Source: Adiantum capillus-veneris (Eukaryota; Streptophyta; Polypodiopsida; Polypodiales; Pteridaceae). From it: a stretch of DNA of 64,000 nt. The stretch is from positions 149,933,640 through 149,997,639 of the forward strand of contig CM043955.1 of assembly GCA_014529385.2 (NCBI GenBank), written 5' to 3'. Below, in pieces: positions 1 through 9,475 of this stretch. The notes beneath the pieces are model-generated. The model did not search any database, had not been told where the DNA came from, and saw only the letters and a program-made list of their open reading frames with translations. Each line of letters opens with the position of its first letter. The first letter of the stretch is position 1. A program made the position numbers and the translations under genes.

Positions 1-992
1 CATGAAAAGCATTATGGATGCGCCAGTTAGAAGGCAAATCCAATCTGAAAGTCACGTCATTGACTTTATCTGTAATTTTGAAAGGGCCGTAAAATCTATG
101 GGAAAGTTTGACAACTTTTCCTTTGCCGACCCGCTTTTTCAATCTAGCTTTCTCAAACCGAAGCAGGACATATTGTCCTTTCTTAAGATTGAGATTCCTT
201 CTGTGCTTGTCTGCCTTTCTCTTCTGTTGCTCTTGAGTACAAAGAATCGCTTGCTTTACTTGTTGATGGGCAATATCAATATTGCGCACAAATTCATCTG
301 CGGCGAAGATGTTTACCATAATAGGAAGTAAGAGTGGCTTCCCATAAATAATTTCGAAGGGAGCTTTACCAGTTGAGGAATGTATGGTATTATTATACGC
401 AAACTCAATTATTGGTAAGTACTGTTCCCATTCGGATTGTCGTTCCGAAACATAGCACTTGAGGAGATCTAAATCAGTGGCATTAGCGATTTCGCTTTGA
501 CCATCTGTTTGAGGATGATAAGGCTTAAGCTGATGAAAAATCAAGCTTAGTTCCCGAGTTTTCGAACAATGCCTGCCAAAATAGACTAGTCATGCGGGGA
601 TCTCTATCGCTAACAATAGTCTTTGGCAATCCATGGTGTTTAAAAATCTGAGCTAGAAATATTCTAGCCATGTGATCAGCTTTGATCGTCTTCTTTACTG
701 GAAGAAAAGGGGCTTGCTTACTGAATCTGTCTACTATAGTCCAGATTGCATCATTTCCATTCTTGGATCTAGGAAGATCCGTAATAAAATCCATGGCAAT
801 ACTTTCCCATGGCGTGCTAGGCATAGGGAGCGGCTGAAGCTTGCCATAAACTTTATGTCTGTCATATTTTACTTTTTGGCAGACTAAACACTCACGTACA
901 TGTTTTTCAATGTCCGCTTGGAGTGTTGGCCAAAAGAAATACCTTTCGATGGCACTAGTAGTATAAGGAGAATTATGTGCTTCATCCATCAC
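1..992 (-). pseudogene. Gyp-1 integrase (partial, frameshifted)
   Basis: The zinc-binding segment (His, then a CLVCQ motif) is followed by the catalytic core, with the first Asp in the MDFITDLP context and the second in VSDRDPRMTS. The frame breaks near position 541, where a few inserted bases disrupt the segment before the third acidic residue. The downstream frame then carries the HPQTDGQSE context and, at the window edge, the C-terminal YGPFKIT and NAFH motifs typical of gypsy integrases. It would insert element cDNA into the genome, but the break makes it inactive as read. It continues beyond base 1. Confidence 0.9.
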
Positions 993-1590
993 CTTCTGTC
1001 GTAAGGGCTGAGCTATGCATATAGAGTGTATTATCCCTAATGGAATAAGGTGGCCTTGAGTGACCAGCTTGAAGATCTGCCCAAATTGTGGCGAAGTCTG
1101 GATCTTGAGGATATATCTCGCTGAGAGATTCTAGTTCCTCATGATAAATTGTTGTTAGTGCATTGATCTTTGAACGCTTGGAGAGAGCATCTGCAACTGT
1201 ATTCTTCGTTCCAGAAGTATGTAAAATCTGAAAATGGAACATTGAAAGAAAGTTGGCCCATCTCATCTGCTTTTCTGATAACTTTCTCTGTGTGAGAAAG
1301 TAGCGAAGACTTTGATGATCTGTCTTGATAATAAAATCAGCTCGTAATAGATAGTGTTTCCAAATGGAAAGAGCATGAATTACTGCCATTAGCTCTTTCT
1401 CGTATATGGAGACATGCAACTCTGCATCTCTAAGGCGCCGACTTTCATAGGCTATCGCGTGACCCTCTTGGTTCAAAACTGCTCGTACACAATCTCCAGA
1501 TGCATCGCAGTATACCTCGAAAGGTTTGCGAAGATCAGGGACGGTGAGAACAGGTCCGTGACTGAGTAGATACTTAAGCTTTTCGAAAAC
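982..1590 (-). pseudogene. Gyp-1 RNase H domain
   Basis: An open minus-strand frame carries the gypsy RNase H sequence: PFEVYCDAS near 1540, then AYESRRL, YEKELMAVIHAL, TDHQSLRYFL and ADALSKR. The domain degrades the RNA strand of the RNA-DNA hybrid during reverse transcription. It lies in a different frame from the reverse transcriptase upstream, so a frameshift near 1590 separates them. The WKHYLL and TDHQSL stretch is closely paralleled in Gyp-6, where a CACTA transposon sits at the same place. Confidence 0.85.
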
Positions 1591-2572
1591 TTGTTTTTAG
1601 ACCCCCAATGGAATGGAATTCGCCTCTTTGTCAGGTCATGGAGGGGACTTGCTATCGCGGCAAAAGCTCGAATGAAACGCCGATAATAGGAACAGAGGCC
1701 AAGGAAACTTCGTACATCATGTACTGTAGTTGGCGTAGGCCATTCTACAATTGCTTGAATCTTATCAGGGTCCATCCTCACCTGATTGTGAGACACTATA
1801 TGGCCCAAATAGTGGATTTCTTTTAAAAAAAACTCACTCTTCTTAGCATTCACAAATAATTTGTGTTTGCGTAATTCTTCAAACACTAAGGCGAGATGCT
1901 TATAGAGTTCGTCTTCCGTCTCAGAGAACATTAAGACGTCATAAAAGAAAACGCCTGTGAAGCTTCTATATGAGTGGAAGATCCTATCCATCATTCTGTT
2001 GAATGTGGCTGGTGCATTAGTCAGTCCAAAAGGCATCACTAAGAATTCATACAACCCGAAGGTTGTTCTAAATGAAGTCTTATGCACATCCTGAGGAGCT
2101 ATGCGGATTTGATGATAACCGCTCTTCAAGTCTATACGACTAAAAACACTTGCTCCTTGTAACTTGTCAAGAATGTCGTCAATCCGAGGGATTGGAAATC
2201 GATTCTTGATTGTGATCTTGTTTAGAGATCTATAATCTATGCATATGCGGAATGTGCCATCCTTTTTCTGTACTAGCAAGATAGGTGAACAATATGGAGA
2301 AGTACTAAGCGCTTCTCCAAAAGTTCGTTAACCTGCTTGAGAATTTCCTCTTGCTGCATTAGACTAACTCGATAAGGGGGCTGATTTGGAGGAGAACTTT
2401 TTGGGATCAAATCAATTGTATGATCCTCAGGTCGAGGAGGTGGGGGTTCATCGGCAAAACAATCTTTATAGCTTTCTAATAACTTAAGTCTTTTTTGCTC
2501 TAAAGAGGAAGAAAGTTGTGAAACAGACACATCTCTCTCTCTCTTGCAAAAATCAAGTACGCTGAAACACAC
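1590..2572 (-). pseudogene. Gyp-1 reverse transcriptase, catalytic Asp changed
   Basis: Reverse transcriptase motifs appear in order on the minus strand: [41 protein letters not shown] and YLGHIVS. The catalytic motif, expected as F-F-D-D, reads FFYDV near 1942-1956, so the first of the two metal-binding aspartates is replaced by tyrosine. The N-terminal part (2310-2572) is in another frame from the palm (1590-2279). The protein is therefore inactive both by frameshift and by active-site change. The identification as gypsy RT is secure. Confidence 0.9.
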
Positions 2573-3359
2573 TTTTTCATTTCTTTCTTGATGGCAATGT
2601 GATTGGTGATAGGAATACGCCTATCACCTGCATCTGCAAGTACAAGATACTCCTTTCCTTTATGAGCAAAGGATAAGGTTTTCTGAACATAGTCAGGAAT
2701 GGGATGCATCTTGTAGTGCCAAGGCATTCCCAAGATAACATCGCATCCTTCAAGTGAAGCTAGTAAGGAAGACTCTTGATCTTTGTAGTCGTCGACCTTT
2801 AGATTCAACTTCCCTATGATTGGAGTAGATTTTGAGTTCTGCCCTTTGAAAGCAGATTGCGCTTGAATAGAGACTCCAAAACGATTGGGGTGCAAGTTCA
2901 GGTCGTCAGCTAGCTTGGTAGAGATGAAGTTGTCTGTACTACCAGGGTCAAACAAAATAAGAGCCCGCTGGTTGTTGATACTACCCCATGCTTTGAGAAG
3001 AGCTCTTTCTTTTCCATCCTTGGTTGTATTTCCTTGTACATTTACTGCATTGGAAGAGGGTGGTTGTGGAGGTTTGGTAGGACAATCACCCTTCATATGA
3101 CCAACTTGTCCACACTTGAAGCATCTTCCTTCACTAATGTAGGTTCGTAACTCAGCAAGAGAGAGATATCTCCCTTTCTTGGGCTGATTTGGCTTTGCTT
3201 TTGCTTCGGAGGCGTTTTTTTTCTTCTTTTGAGAAGAAGTAGAAGAGGTAGGCTGCTCATGGAGAGCCTTCTGCTTGGCATGGTAAGTGCTTTGCTCCAT
3301 CTTCCTGGGAGTACCCTTGTCATGTATTCCATCAGCTATGCGGGCTGATTTCATAAGTA
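2500..3359 (-). pseudogene. Gyp-1 gag zinc knuckle and retropepsin
   Basis: The minus-strand frame has one CCHC zinc knuckle (CFKCGQVGHMKGDC) followed by a retropepsin-like segment with the active-site context LFDPGSTDNFIS and the flap-distal context GCDVILGMPW. The knuckle binds element RNA and the protease cleaves the polyprotein. Asp-Pro-Gly replaces the usual Asp-Thr/Ser-Gly, a variant also seen in Gyp-6, so it is probably a family trait. At 3359 the frame joins directly to the gag frame at 7053 once Cop-1 and one target duplication are removed. Confidence 0.85.
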
Positions 3360-3364
3360 TCTGC
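3360..3364. repeat. Cop-1 target site duplication, left copy (TCTGC)
   Basis: TCTGC here is repeated exactly at 7048-7052 on the other side of Cop-1. Collapsing the two copies restores the Gyp-1 gag reading frame across the junction. Confidence 0.95.
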
Positions 3365-3553
3365 TGTTGGGGTATAGGCGTCTGTGCCTTGCCCGGCTGC
3401 CCAGAGTCTGGGCGTCCATTGACTTGTATACCTTATACATAGCATAAGTGTATAAGGGGTTGCTCACTCTTTGGAGTCGCCCCACCCACATCGTGTGTGT
3501 GTCTCCTTCTCTCTCTCTCACTCTCCGTCTATGGTGCTCCCTGATCCCCTTCA
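3365..3553 (+). repeat. Cop-1 5' LTR (189 bp)
   Basis: It begins TGTTGGGGTATAGG and ends CCCCTTCA. The same 189 bp occurs at 6859-7047 with scattered substitutions. A CT-rich stretch occupies the last third. Confidence 0.95.
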
Positions 3554-3555
3554 AT

Positions 3556-3567
3556 TGGTATCAGAGC
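3556..3567 (+). promoter_or_regulatory. Cop-1 primer-binding site (initiator tRNA-Met type)
   Basis: TGGTATCAGAGC lies two bases after the 5' LTR, the standard site for priming minus-strand DNA synthesis in copia elements. Confidence 0.93.
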
Positions 3568-4925
3568 GTAGGTGCGGAGGGAGCGCGTGTGTGCACAGTC
3601 ACGACGACAGCGGAGAGCCAGTTTCATTCCCGAAATCGCGTCCGCGTGCGCGCACTATTTAGAGTGCAAACAGGGTTTCGACTTCGACATCGGCAAATTC
3701 AGCTTTCCGGGAGCATTTTCACCAGGTGTCGTGGCGTTTTACCCCCCTTTCGAAGCCATTCGAGCCATCAAAAACTTCATTCGAGCTACGGTTGAGGAGC
3801 TGCATTTTTCAGTCCGCTTTTGGCAGTTTATGCTGCGTTTTTGGGTCAAAACGGAGGTTTTTTGGCATAGCTTTCACACCCGGACTCAGATACATGTGAT
3901 CCAGGAGTCTACCTTGGGGTTTTGGCATGCTCCGGATGTGCTCGTCATATCAGAATTTGAAAATTCTGAACGCTGAATTTTCTGCAGCAGTAGTTGTTTA
4001 TTGTGTGTCGAGGATTCCACACATGGTTTGCTCTCAGATGTGAGAGTGATATTTGCTGCAAGTTTCCTCACAGGTGGGAGGATACGATTTATGCCTTATG
4101 TGGTTTGATGCTCAAGGAGACTAATGTGATTACATTTTGAGCTCGGCAATGTAGCCTCGAGCATGTTTTTTGGCAGTCACACAGGTAGAGCAGATATTTG
4201 TGTACTAGATTTGCAGGTGTTTGTAATGATGTATGCAAAGTGTGGAGATTGGTGCATGCATTTGGAGTGTGGTTTGATGCGCTTTGGTTGCTCATGGTTT
4301 TGAGCGTGCAGTCAGTTTGGTTATTGGTTTTGTGGCCGTTTTACTGACGAAACTCTGGCGAAATTTTCCTAGGAGTTTTATGCGCATCATTATGCGATCT
4401 AGGTAGAGATTGCGGGTTGCACTCAGCATTTGCGTGCGGTGTTCTCTGCAGGTGGGAGATTTGTGCGTGTGTATGCATCGATACCGCACAATGTGGGCTT
4501 GGTGATTAGCTCACGGTTTGACAGGCCTACAGTTATCTTGGCACACTCACAGGAGTGAGTATTGTGATGTATGCTTGTGTGGCTACGAGTTAGGTAGCCG
4601 GATTCGAGCACTAATGGCTTGAGGTTTTTCAGCAGGTTTCAACTACAGGTTTACAAGTTTACAGGCAGGTTTGAGGACTTATTTGGGCGCTGAATTTTCA
4701 GCCATTGTTTCCTCTTTGCAGGTGTCCATGTATGGCTCAGTTGTAGGCTGATCTGGGACACGTTTGTGACTTGTTTATGTAGCTGTTTAAGAGCTGAATT
4801 TTGGGGCTGTTTTGGGGCTGATTTGCAGCCATATTTGCAGACTTTTGTTGATGCGATTCGAGCCAGTTTAGGGCTGATTTGGTTGACATTTGCTACTCAT
4901 TGTTGGTTGCTCTTTTGCGAGCATT
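3568..4925 (+). other. Cop-1 untranslated leader
   Basis: This region of about 1.36 kb holds no convincing ORF. Between 3636 and 3770 it shares ordered blocks with the Cop-3 leader (30651-30785): TCGCGTCCGCG, TTCCGGGAG, and TTTTACCCCCCTTTCGAAG, with almost the same spacing. Farther on, short phrases such as GGCTGATTT and GCTGAATTTT recur many times (4690-4885). The conserved part is a candidate packaging or dimerisation region; that role is an inference. Confidence 0.6.
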
Positions 4926-6230
4926 ATGACTGATTTTTCATTTGACTTCCAACGTTATGGTCTGACACAATTTGATGGTACAGATTTTGTTGCTTGGAAG
5001 GAGCATATGCTTGTTGCATTGGCGGATTTGGGGCAGGATAAACCCTTGTGTGGTTTATCGGCGAAGCCCAAGTCTATGCGTGATGTTGATTGGCAGGATC
5101 TTGATGAGTTAGCAATGTCTACGATTCGTTTGCATCTGGTTGAGTCTGTTGACTGGCAGGTCTCGAGGGAGACTACAACTCATGCTTTATGGCAGAGTTT
5201 ACATGCTATGTACACGACATCCATGTCTACTGGGGAGTCTAGTCCCACTTCTATGTCCATGGGAGAGATTGGTCCCACACGCAAGTCTCGACGGCATAGA
5301 GACTTGACATGTTGGCATTGTGGACATAGAGGGCACATTAGGCGTCGATGTTTCAGGCGTTTGAGACAACGGAGGCGACAGATGCATGATGCAGATTTGG
5401 GCATGACAGATGCTAGTGAGATCAGTACGGTGGTTACTGAGTATGCTTGTGACGGCGATGTCACATTTACATCTAGCTTGTTTTCAGACGATCTTATGTC
5501 TACGGATTGCATATCGGATTGCACATTGTCTTCGCAGTGGTTGCTAGACGCAGATGCTATGTTTCATGTTACGTCGCATCGTGAATGGTTTTGTAGCTAT
5601 TCTAGCGGGATGCTTGGCAGTGTACGTTTGATCGATGGATCGGTGCATGCGATAGCAGGTGCAGGAGATGTGAGACTGTCATTACCGAGTGGTGCATCTT
5701 ACTTGTTACGACATGTGCGCTATGTACCAGATTTGACAGTGAGTTTGATCTCGATTGGTCAGCTTAGAGATTGTGGATGTCAGATTTCGCTTCGAGAGCG
5801 AGATTTTGTGATGCATTTGGGTTCGCTAGTGATTGCGAGAGGTGCCAGGAGTGATACAGGTTACCCATTGCATGTGGATCACGCGAGAGACGGTGTTGTC
5901 TCTGTGATCATGCAGCTAGGTAGACAGCGAGAGAGCAGGCGAGTCTCTTTTGCTTGTGGGTTGCAGGGTGCTTTGCATGGAGTGCAGAGTAGTGAGCTCG
6001 TTGTGCACAGAGTTAGGGCACAACTTGAGCAGTCACACAGAGAGGTGACAGAGTCAGACATGCATGCTTTGCTAGTGTCTGAGCAAAGCAGAGAGTCAGT
6101 TGTGCGAGATACTTCTATGCAGGATAGACAGGTAGAGTGGTCTTGCTCTAGTGAGTCACGACATGAGGATGTTGTGCAAGAGTCTATGCATACGGAGTTA
6201 GAGCATGAGAGCTCTAGTGAGTCACAGTAG
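4926..6230 (+). CDS. Cop-1 gag-protease-like protein
   Basis: The ATG at 4926 opens a 434-residue frame. Residues about 10-90 have the copia gag start (FDGTDFVAWKEHML, then TTHALWQSLHAMY). A CCHC zinc knuckle CWHCGHRGHIRRRC lies near residue 130. Near residues 205-320 is a copia protease-like domain with the contexts LLDADAMFHVTSHREWF and VRYVPDLTVSLISIGQL. The active site, normally Asp-Ser-Gly-Ala, reads Asp-Ala-Asp-Ala, so proteolysis is probably lost. The last 120 residues are rich in Ser, Glu, His and Arg and match no domain. The frame ends at TAG 6228-6230 but stays open beyond it to 6779. Confidence 0.85.
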   Translation: MTDFSFDFQRYGLTQFDGTDFVAWKEHMLVALADLGQDKPLCGLSAKPKSMRDVDWQDLDELAMSTIRLHLVESVDWQVSRETTTHALWQSLHAMYTTSMSTGESSPTSMSMGEIGPTRKSRRHRDLTCWHCGHRGHIRRRCFRRLRQRRRQMHDADLGMTDASEISTVVTEYACDGDVTFTSSLFSDDLMSTDCISDCTLSSQWLLDADAMFHVTSHREWFCSYSSGMLGSVRLIDGSVHAIAGAGDVRLSLPSGASYLLRHVRYVPDLTVSLISIGQLRDCGCQISLRERDFVMHLGSLVIARGARSDTGYPLHVDHARDGVVSVIMQLGRQRESRRVSFACGLQGALHGVQSSELVVHRVRAQLEQSHREVTESDMHALLVSEQSRESVVRDTSMQDRQVEWSCSSESRHEDVVQESMHTELEHESSSESQ

Positions 6231-6779
6231 ATTGAGTGGTCATGTTTGCAGTGGATGATTGCAGAGGAGATTGAGATGTCAGCGATTATGCAATCATTCC
6301 TTTCTATGCTCGACAGTGAGCATTGGGATATAGTTGTGCAGGATATGTCTTCCAGCAGACACCTAGAGGAGCTTGTTTGCTTTGAGGTTGCACGACAGGT
6401 TGATGCGTCTTTTGCGGACAGCCAGGAGATACATGTGGCTGACACGCCTTGTCAGTCAGAGATGCCTATTGCCAGGGATATATATGTTGATGCATGCTCC
6501 GTAGAGCTAGCAGGGCCCGCTAGCATTGCATCGGCATTCGGTGGTCTCATGTATGAGATGTTGATCTTGAGACCGGATATCGCAGCTGCAGTGGGAGCAT
6601 TTGCAGTTGGGGTTGTCAGTCGTTTGTTGACTGATGATGGCATAGTGCACGAGGGAGATATGCAGGTATTGCGTACATACTTGCAGTACGTGTGCGGTAC
6701 GTCTGGTTGTGTATGGACTTACACGGGAGCAGGACAGCCGGATGCACACGATCACAGCCAGCCAGTGGCCATCGGTTGA
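6231..6779 (+). pseudogene. Cop-1 remnant of copia reverse transcriptase C-terminus
   Basis: This is the same frame as the gag-protease ORF, separated only by the TAG at 6228-6230, and it gives 182 further residues. The part near 6535-6730 reads GGLMYEMLILRPDIAAAVG, then YLQYVCGTSGCVWTYTG, matching the region linking reverse transcriptase and RNase H in copia elements. The preceding 90 residues are unrecognised. It ends about 80 bp before the 3' LTR. Whether it is ever translated by readthrough is unknown; the stop context is not a known strong readthrough signal. Confidence 0.7.
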
Positions 6780-6858
6780 GAGCGGTTTTCTCTCACCTTT
6801 TGTAGTCCTTAGACTAGGTTCCCTTGCTTAAAGGCATAGACGCCTTTAAGTGGGAGGT

Positions 6859-7047
6859 TGTTGGGGTATAGGCGTCTGTGCCTTGCCCGGCCGCCCAGAG
6901 TCTGGGCGCCCACTGACTTGTATACCTTATACATAGCATAAGTGTATAGGGGGCTGCTCACTCTTTGGAGTCTCCCCACCCACATCGTGTATGTGTCTCC
7001 TTCTCTCTCTCTCACTCTCCGTCTGTGGTGCTCCCCGATCCCCTTCA
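6859..7047 (+). repeat. Cop-1 3' LTR (189 bp)
   Basis: It starts TGTTGGGG after a purine-rich tract (AAGTGGGAGGT) and ends CCCTTCA, followed at 7048-7052 by the second TCTGC target copy. Confidence 0.95.
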
Positions 7048-7052
7048 TCTGC

Positions 7053-7971
7053 AAGTTACCTCGAGGGTAAAGCTTCATAGCCTTTTGCAAGGCTTCATGC
7101 AATCCTACTTCAAACTTGCGCATCTTTTCCGAATCGTCAATCTTCTTGAATGGAGTGACTTTCAAGAGAACGTCCCAAAACCTATTCACATAGCGTGGAA
7201 CAGTTTCGTTCTCCGACTGTGAAAGTCGATCCCATTCTTTCTTTACCTCTTCCTCATAGTCTGGAGGAAGGAACTGTGCATAGAACTCCTTCTTGAAAGC
7301 AGTCCAATCTTGGGGTTTACGATCTTCCAGGATAAGGGTTAACCACCAACTGCTGGCGGTGCCTTCCAGGTACATACTAACATGGCGAAGCTTGGATCTT
7401 TCTTTAAAATTCCCTTCAGCAAATGCAACTTCGAATTGGCGGATGAAAGCCAACGCTTTGTCATTATCACACCGCCCATTGTAGGTGTCGAATTTCACAT
7501 CTTTGTCTCCCGACTTGAATGTTTTCTGCATGTGGTGGTGCTTCTTATGGTGCTCCTTATTTCTATGCTTAGACTCCTTATGGACAGGAGTTTTTTCCCT
7601 TGAATGCACTTCTTGCTGCGACGGATCGTCAAGAAACATGTCTTTTGGAGCAACATGTCATCCAGATCCTTCATGAAAGAGAACTGAGGGGAATCAGGGG
7701 GATCCTGCTCTTGAACCTTTGGGTTAAACCGCACATGACGTTCTGGAGGTTTCCTGTGCCTCTCGTACATGCGGGAGGTTCCAATCAAAGGATCTTTCCT
7801 TGGTTGTGGCGCCTTTGGGTTCTGCGGGATTTTTCCCGATCCCATCGGCATTTTCTCCTTCCCTTTCTCAAGAGTATGGAGAATCTTTTGGACTTCTGGA
7901 TGGGAGAGAGCTTTTTGCAACTCTTCCACCTGCTGTTGAAGGAGAGAGAACTCTATCTCGCGTCCTCCCAT
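7053..7971 (-). pseudogene. Gyp-1 gag (capsid region)
   Basis: The minus-strand ATG at 7971 opens MGGREIEFSLLQQQVEELQ, a likely coiled-coil start. A frame change near 7640 leads to a retrotransposon gag core with the contexts GTASSWWLTL, WTAFKKEFYAQF and VPRYVNRFWDVL. The product would form the particle shell. The ATG lies about 50 bases downstream of the primer-binding site, as expected for a gypsy element. The frame runs into the Cop-1 3' LTR and resumes at 3359. Confidence 0.85.
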
Positions 7972-8024
7972 TTCTGCAGTCTGCCAAGAGTCGTCAATCC
8001 CTTAAGGAAGAGAGAGATGACCTT

Positions 8025-8036
8025 GCTCTGATACCA
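8025..8036 (-). promoter_or_regulatory. Gyp-1 primer-binding site (initiator tRNA-Met type)
   Basis: On the minus strand this reads TGGTATCAGAGC, complementary to the 3' end of plant initiator tRNA-Met. It lies directly downstream of an LTR ending in CA, so it marks the LTR/internal border at 8037-8038. Confidence 0.8.
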
Positions 8037-8037
8037 C

Positions 8038-9475
8038 TGTCACAAAAATACGGAAGCGAAAACTGACTGTTAAATGCAATTTATATACTCAAGAGACTTT
8101 GGAGAGAAAGAGAGAAAGCTTGACACATCATTGGGGACCAGAAGATGGGGTGGTCCCCCCCATAAAGAGAATATCTTTATTACTAAGGGAGAATTCTTTA
8201 CAAGCACAGGAACGGGGCGAAAGCCCGTCCTCTATTCTTTTTTGTCCTTCTTCTTCTTCTGACTGAGAGAGTGGAAGAACTGCTCTCCTGACTACTAAGA
8301 GGATCTTTCCTCTTCTGTGAGATTATGGGAAGCTCTCGTAGATGAGAGTCTATCTTCCACAAAACTGATCGGAAGCTCTCAAAAACGAGAGTCTATTTTC
8401 CGCTAACTGTGTCTCTTCGGACATAATCATTCCTGTAGTCAACCCAGGAAGGAAACATGCAAAACACACGCACACACGCTTGCTGTAATTTTCTGCACAT
8501 AACCAGAAATTGTTACCTGAGTGCGTTCCAATGCCGAAACAGAGGTCCTTTTTGCGACGGAAACGCTCCAAACTTTGTGTGTGTGTATAGTAGGTAGAGA
8601 GGAATAGTTCCCTACTAAAGCTTTGCTGAAATTCACCCTAATACAGGTGATTAGGGGCTGAAAACAGAGAATTTGCAGCAGCTAGTAGAGAGAGAAAAAG
8701 AGTTTTCTACTACTTTACGCGATGAAACTTCTCCCACAGCTGCCTATGACCATGAGAGGCCTTGTTCTAGGTGATGGGTGCACAGAGGCTCCACATACAC
8801 CACAAGGGACTGCTCTCAAGCTTCAATGGAGAGCTTCACTGCGTAGAGGACGTTCAACTTAGGGGGGGTAGTGCACTGCCAACCTGGCAAGAGGGGGAGG
8901 GGTTGCTCTCTTATAGCCTCCCAGAAGAGGGGGCGCTAGCATGAAGAGAGGGAGTGAGAGAGATTGCATGGGAAAGTGTGCCAAGTGACACACTTACTTT
9001 AAAATTTAAGAACCATTCAACTTTTGACTTTAAAAATCCTATGCTAGTTAATGAAATGTGCAATTAAGTGCACAACTGCACACATAGATGCAACAAATGA
9101 AAACGTTAGCTGCTCCCTAGCGCATTGCCGTGCCAGCAATGCTCTGGCATTACCTGTTCGCACTTGTCCGGCCATTTGGTCCAACGCAAATCATTTAAGA
9201 ATACTTTTAACTAACTTATCCTAAGGCCGTAAAATAATCAAGCCTTAGGGTTAATAGTCTAAGGACCCCATCTCATTCCTGTGCTTACACTAGTGCGCGT
9301 GATTTTCTGAGCATGAAATCTGAGGCTACTATCTACTCCTTCATTGAAGACCCGATTTCCCAATCGCTAGGGCTTCAGGGTATTTTCTGCTAGGGTCTCC
9401 CTGAGGTGCACTGGCCCAAACTTGGGCGTACCTAAGGCCCCAGAACTGCTAAATGTATTCTGATGTGCACACAAC
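8038..9475 (-). repeat. Gyp-1 5' LTR (right boundary estimated)
   Basis: The inner edge is set by the primer site: on the plus strand the LTR starts TGTCACAAAAAT at 8038. A TATA-like CTATAAGAGA on the minus strand near 8909-8918 would place the U3/R border there. No coding sequence was recognised. The outer edge near 9475 is a guess, because the partner LTR is outside the window. Confidence 0.5.

Larger units (their letters stand above)
3365..7047 (+). mobile_element. Cop-1: non-autonomous Ty1/copia retrotransposon (gag, altered protease, RT remnant)
   Basis: The element has two 189-bp LTRs, a primer site, a leader of about 1.36 kb, one gag-protease ORF, a reverse transcriptase remnant, a purine tract just before the 3' LTR (about 6848-6858) and a perfect 5-bp target duplication. 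Integrase and most of reverse transcriptase are absent, so it must be moved by another copia element. The two LTRs differ at several positions by eye, so the insertion is older than Cop-3. Its leader shares a conserved block with the intact Cop-3 (see findings). Confidence 0.93.
1..9475 (-). mobile_element. Gyp-1: Ty3/gypsy LTR retrotransposon, chromovirus-like, decayed and cut by the left edge
   Basis: Reading the minus strand from right to left gives, in order, an LTR, a tRNA-iMet type primer site, gag, zinc knuckle, retropepsin, reverse transcriptase, RNase H and integrase, which is the Ty3/gypsy order. Several frameshifts separate the domains, so no polyprotein can be made from a single frame. 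The RNase H and integrase resemble those of Gyp-6, which retains a chromodomain; the corresponding end of Gyp-1 lies outside the window. Cop-1 (3365-7047) is inserted between gag and the zinc knuckle. The right border near 9475 is an estimate from an LTR-like terminal CA and is not confirmed by a target duplication. Confidence 0.85.

Noticed and set aside
6228-6230. Programmed readthrough of the Cop-1 TAG
   Set aside because: The bases after the stop do not match a known strong readthrough context. Only the open frame beyond it is supported.
7600-8066. Plus-strand ORFs of 88-143 codons opposite Gyp-1 gag
   Set aside because: They are shadow frames of the minus-strand gag, which carries the recognisable gag domain.
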